A stretch of DNA of 64,000 bases, taken from the NCBI GenBank assembly GCA_910585955.1, contig CAJUGC010000009.1:1-64000 (forward strand), in the 5' to 3' direction. The stretch comes from an uncultured Christensenella sp. (GTDB taxonomy: Bacteria; Bacillota; Clostridia; Christensenellales; Pumilibacteraceae). Positions 61,586 to 64,000 of the stretch are shown here, piece by piece; positions within the stretch are counted from its first letter, which is position 1; each line of letters starts with the position of its first letter. The notes under the pieces are model-generated. The model worked only from the letters and a program-made list of their open reading frames with translations. It was not told the origin of the DNA and ran no database searches. A program made the translations under genes and the position numbers.

Positions 61586-64000
61586 ATGGAAAAAAGGCTG
61601 AAGTCAAAAATTGTTTCGATTGCGCTCGTCATGCTACTGTGCCTGAGCGGTTTCTTTGCATTGTTTTTTGCTCCTGCGGTTGTGCGTTCGAATGCCGAGG
61701 GCGAGAATAACGGTATAAGGTTTAAGCAAGTTGCGGTCGGTACGGATTTTGCCATAGGGCTTACTTACGACGGAGAGCTTTACGGTTGGGATCTCGTGGC
61801 GGGATTGACAGCCAATGCGCTCGGCGTAAGCTACGGCACAAACCCTACGAAAATACCGGTCGAATTCAAAGACGCGGGAGACGGCATTATAAAGATTGCT
61901 GCTACGCGTACAAGCGCGGCGTTTATAACTCATAAAAATAAGATCTATACTTGGGGAACAAATTCGCTGCATACTACCGGCACGGGTCTTTTGCTACGTT
62001 CCGACAGCGATACTTCTTTTCCCGCGCCTATAGAAGTCGATGGTAACACGGGTGAGTTGATAGACGTCAACATGATGAAGCCTGGCGTACGTTCTACCGA
62101 TATTGGATACGAGAATGATTATTACGGCGGCGCTATAGATAACGACCCCGATCAGTTTCTCGATATTGTCGGAAGCGACGATCATTATGTCGTAAGACAT
62201 AAGCGAAGCGGGGTTAGTAATTATTATTTTGCTTGGGGCTCCGCAAACTATATGTTTACGCGCAGATCTATGCAATCGGATAATTCGGTTGCGGCCAGCG
62301 TGTTTACTTTCAATGAGAATTGGAATAGTTCCGCATTAGCCGTAGGCGGAGGTTCGATACTCATCGGCGGCAACTCCGGTTTGTATATGCGCGGTAAAAA
62401 CTTCTATCTTCCGACAGGAGTGGATTATACGCAGAAAAAATATGCTATTGGAGAGACGAATAATATAGACGGAAACCCGTCTACCGAGGATGCCGTCAGA
62501 AAGATTATCAATCTTGACAATACGCTCAATTTGAAGCCCAAGGGCACAAGCAATCAAATAGATATACAGGAAAACGGGAATCCCAATTCTGTATCCGGAG
62601 GAAATTACAGTCCGTATACTTGGACGGAAAACCATTTGCCGTTGCCGTTTAACGGAACAGGCGTAGATAACGGTTGGTTGGTGAATGAAGCTCTAGCCAC
62701 AAGCGATGCCAAAGACGGCGCGTTTGATTTTTACAATGTCGATCTTACCGGGTCTTTGGTTTTGGCGAACGGATCGACCGAATTATTAAATGCTTTCGGA
62801 AAGGTTCAAGTCGGAGATGATGCGAACTTAAGCGTTTCTAATTCCGTATTGAGTTTGGGCAACGGGTTCGGCTATGCTATAGATTCGAACGGTAAGTTGT
62901 GGTTTTTCGGCAACGGCTACAATGGGCAGAGCGGTTCGATTGCCGACGCCGATCTGAAAGCTTACTCGTCTTTGACAGAGATCACGGGATCGTTCGGTAA
63001 AGCCGTAAGCGTAGTTGCCGGCAAAACCAAAATGGGCAATAAAATCGTAAATACGCTTTCCGACCCTTCTTTGAGCGGTCTCGGTCTTACGATTGCAACG
63101 GATACAAACGGTATAGAGGCAACCATAGGCGGGTTCGGCGATGAGTATCTCGACGGCGACGAATTCTTGAGCGGCATGATAACCGAAAACGGGGTTTATG
63201 TATGGAATAAATCAATGGGCATTACGTCCATCAATGAGAAGCTTAAGATTTACGGCGTAAATACGGAAGAAGATTCTACCAACAAAGTAGCTCAGCTTTA
63301 CGCGGGCTACGGCGGACACATGATCGCCATAACGACATACGGAAAAATTTTACAGATAGACGTCTCGGATACTGCCGTTAATATCGACGGAATTACTGTT
63401 ACGCTTAAGGATAATTTCAGGGACAGAAAGAGCTCGTCCGATAACCCTACCGCCGTCACAAACTACTCTGTTCGCACGGGTAACAGAATCGATTTTGCCG
63501 TGAGCAACGGCAGACCGCTTAAAGACAGCGACGGTGAGCAAAAAGAGAATATTTACACGACTTTGACTCTTGCCGGCAAAACAGACGTCGGCGCGGCAAG
63601 CGAAGATACGTCTATAATGGCAGAAAGCACGGTTTATGAAAACATTATTTCATCCAATGCAATAGGCGATTCTTATCGAATTCTGACTGGTGAAGACAAC
63701 AACTTACCGACGAGACATATAATAAGCAACAATCTTTTGGGGACGCAGACAACAGTGCCCGAAACAGGCGCGCCGCTGTTTTTCTTTGAAGGAGAGACTG
63801 ATGCTATCGAGCCGGAGGTGTTGGAACATTATTTCAAATGGGATTTTGTTAACACAGGTTCGGGCGCTACGTCCGACGTCGGAATAAAAATCATACCGTA
63901 TCAGTCTACGCAGGGCAAGACAATAGTGATGCGTTACTATGTCGCAAGATGTGCAAGCGAAAGTTTGAAATCCGCATCTGTCCCGCAAGATGTCAATGCC
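61586..64000 (+). CDS. Large secreted RCC1-like repeat protein (3' end outside window)
   Basis: An open frame of 805 codons that continues beyond the right end. It begins with a signal peptide (basic MEKRLKSK, hydrophobic core to about residue 33, likely cut after SNA near residue 39). The mature part has degenerate RCC1-type propeller repeats, each with a Gly-rich turn, a xAxTxDGxLYxWG-like core and similar spacing (VAVGTDFAIGLTYDGELYGW near 50; TSAAFITHKNKIYTWGTN near 110; NGFGYAIDSNGKLWFFGNG near 430). The repeats are divergent. No sortase or other anchor is visible yet. ATG 61586 has GAGG 8 nt upstream. Function unknown; a surface or secreted binding protein is inferred. Confidence 0.75.
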   Translation, partial: MEKRLKSKIVSIALVMLLCLSGFFALFFAPAVVRSNAEGENNGIRFKQVAVGTDFAIGLTYDGELYGWDLVAGLTANALGVSYGTNPTKIPVEFKDAGDGIIKIAATRTSAAFITHKNKIYTWGTNSLHTTGTGLLLRSDSDTSFPAPIEVDGNTGELIDVNMMKPGVRSTDIGYENDYYGGAIDNDPDQFLDIVGSDDHYVVRHKRSGVSNYYFAWGSANYMFTRRSMQSDNSVAASVFTFNENWNSSALAVGGGSILIGGNSGLYMRGKNFYLPTGVDYTQKKYAIGETNNIDGNPSTEDAVRKIINLDNTLNLKPKGTSNQIDIQENGNPNSVSGGNYSPYTWTENHLPLPFNGTGVDNGWLVNEALATSDAKDGAFDFYNVDLTGSLVLANGSTELLNAFGKVQVGDDANLSVSNSVLSLGNGFGYAIDSNGKLWFFGNGYNGQSGSIADADLKAYSSLTEITGSFGKAVSVVAGKTKMGNKIVNTLSDPSLSGLGLTIATDTNGIEATIGGFGDEYLDGDEFLSGMITENGVYVWNKSMGITSINEKLKIYGVNTEEDSTNKVAQLYAGYGGHMIAITTYGKILQIDVSDTAVNIDGITVTLKDNFRDRKSSSDNPTAVTNYSVRTGNRIDFAVSNGRPLKDSDGEQKENIYTTLTLAGKTDVGAASEDTSIMAESTVYENIISSNAIGDSYRILTGEDNNLPTRHIISNNLLGTQTTVPETGAPLFFFEGETDAIEPEVLEHYFKWDFVNTGSGATSDVGIKIIPYQSTQGKTIVMRYYVARCASESLKSASVPQDVNA

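Overview
The window is a chromosomal segment of a low-to-moderate GC Firmicute, most likely an uncultured anaerobic member of the class Clostridia. The inference rests on gene order (tig-clpP-clpX-lon-engB; yggS-sepF-lspA-rluD-pyrR-pyrBC-F-K-D-E; an mraZ-led division cluster), a 4Fe-4S-type PurF, the two-subunit PyrD1B/PyrK dihydroorotate dehydrogenase, a trimeric [FeFe]-hydrogenase, many TTG/GTG starts with strong Shine-Dalgarno sites, and a meso-DAP cell wall (DapL, DapF, and MurE with DNPR). I cannot name a genus from sequence alone.

Layout. 1-1155 is the right end of an integrated element: the C-terminal part of a large serine recombinase runs into a tRNA-Leu(CAG) on the minus strand. 1148-4017 holds a small gene broken by a one-base frameshift, an aldose-epimerase-like gene and a phosphoglucomutase. 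4062-4500 is mostly non-coding with a good promoter. 4801-14707 runs ANTAR regulator, purF, carA, a carB-dapF gene fusion, pyrG, dapL, which combines nucleotide and DAP/lysine synthesis. 14714-14981 encodes a probable 6S RNA on the minus strand. 15073-16613 has an MBL-fold hydrolase and a SPOR-like membrane protein. 16716-24789 is a ten-gene hydrogenase locus: HydABC plus a second, sensor-like [FeFe]-hydrogenase-related protein, two DRTGG proteins, two HATPase proteins, a PHP protein and an extra thioredoxin-like ferredoxin. 24889-35312 runs from an ATP-grasp gene through yggS, sepF, lspA, rluD, pyrR and the complete pyrimidine operon to two small membrane proteins. rqcH (minus) diverges from tig-clpP-clpX-lon-engB. 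Then come a Cys-rich unknown, a phosphoesterase, and ridA/ilvA (minus). 47001-56121 is a division/wall cluster (mraZ, rsmH, ftsL-like, pbp, murE, mraY, murD, ftsW) without murF or murG. thiT (minus) sits under a TPP riboswitch, followed by two polytopic membrane proteins, serC-serA (minus), and a large secreted RCC1-like protein that runs off the right end.

How the genes work together. CarAB makes carbamoyl phosphate for PyrB; PyrC, PyrD/K, PyrE and PyrF take it to UMP; PyrG makes CTP. DapL and DapF supply meso-DAP, which MurE adds to the wall precursor that MraY, FtsW and the PBP process. IlvA produces reactive enamines that RidA hydrolyses. HydABC couples ferredoxin and NADH oxidation to hydrogen production, and the surrounding sensor-like genes probably regulate or respond to it.

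The most unusual observations are: the in-frame carB-dapF fusion; a probable 6S RNA gene with its own promoter and terminator; the hydrogenase locus with its degenerate second hydrogenase; three promoters that place the transcription start on or next to the start codon (leaderless messages); an MraZ-box array with exact 10-nt period at mraZ; a terminator-like hairpin inside the division cluster; and a convergent 90-bp coding overlap between ftsW and thiT.
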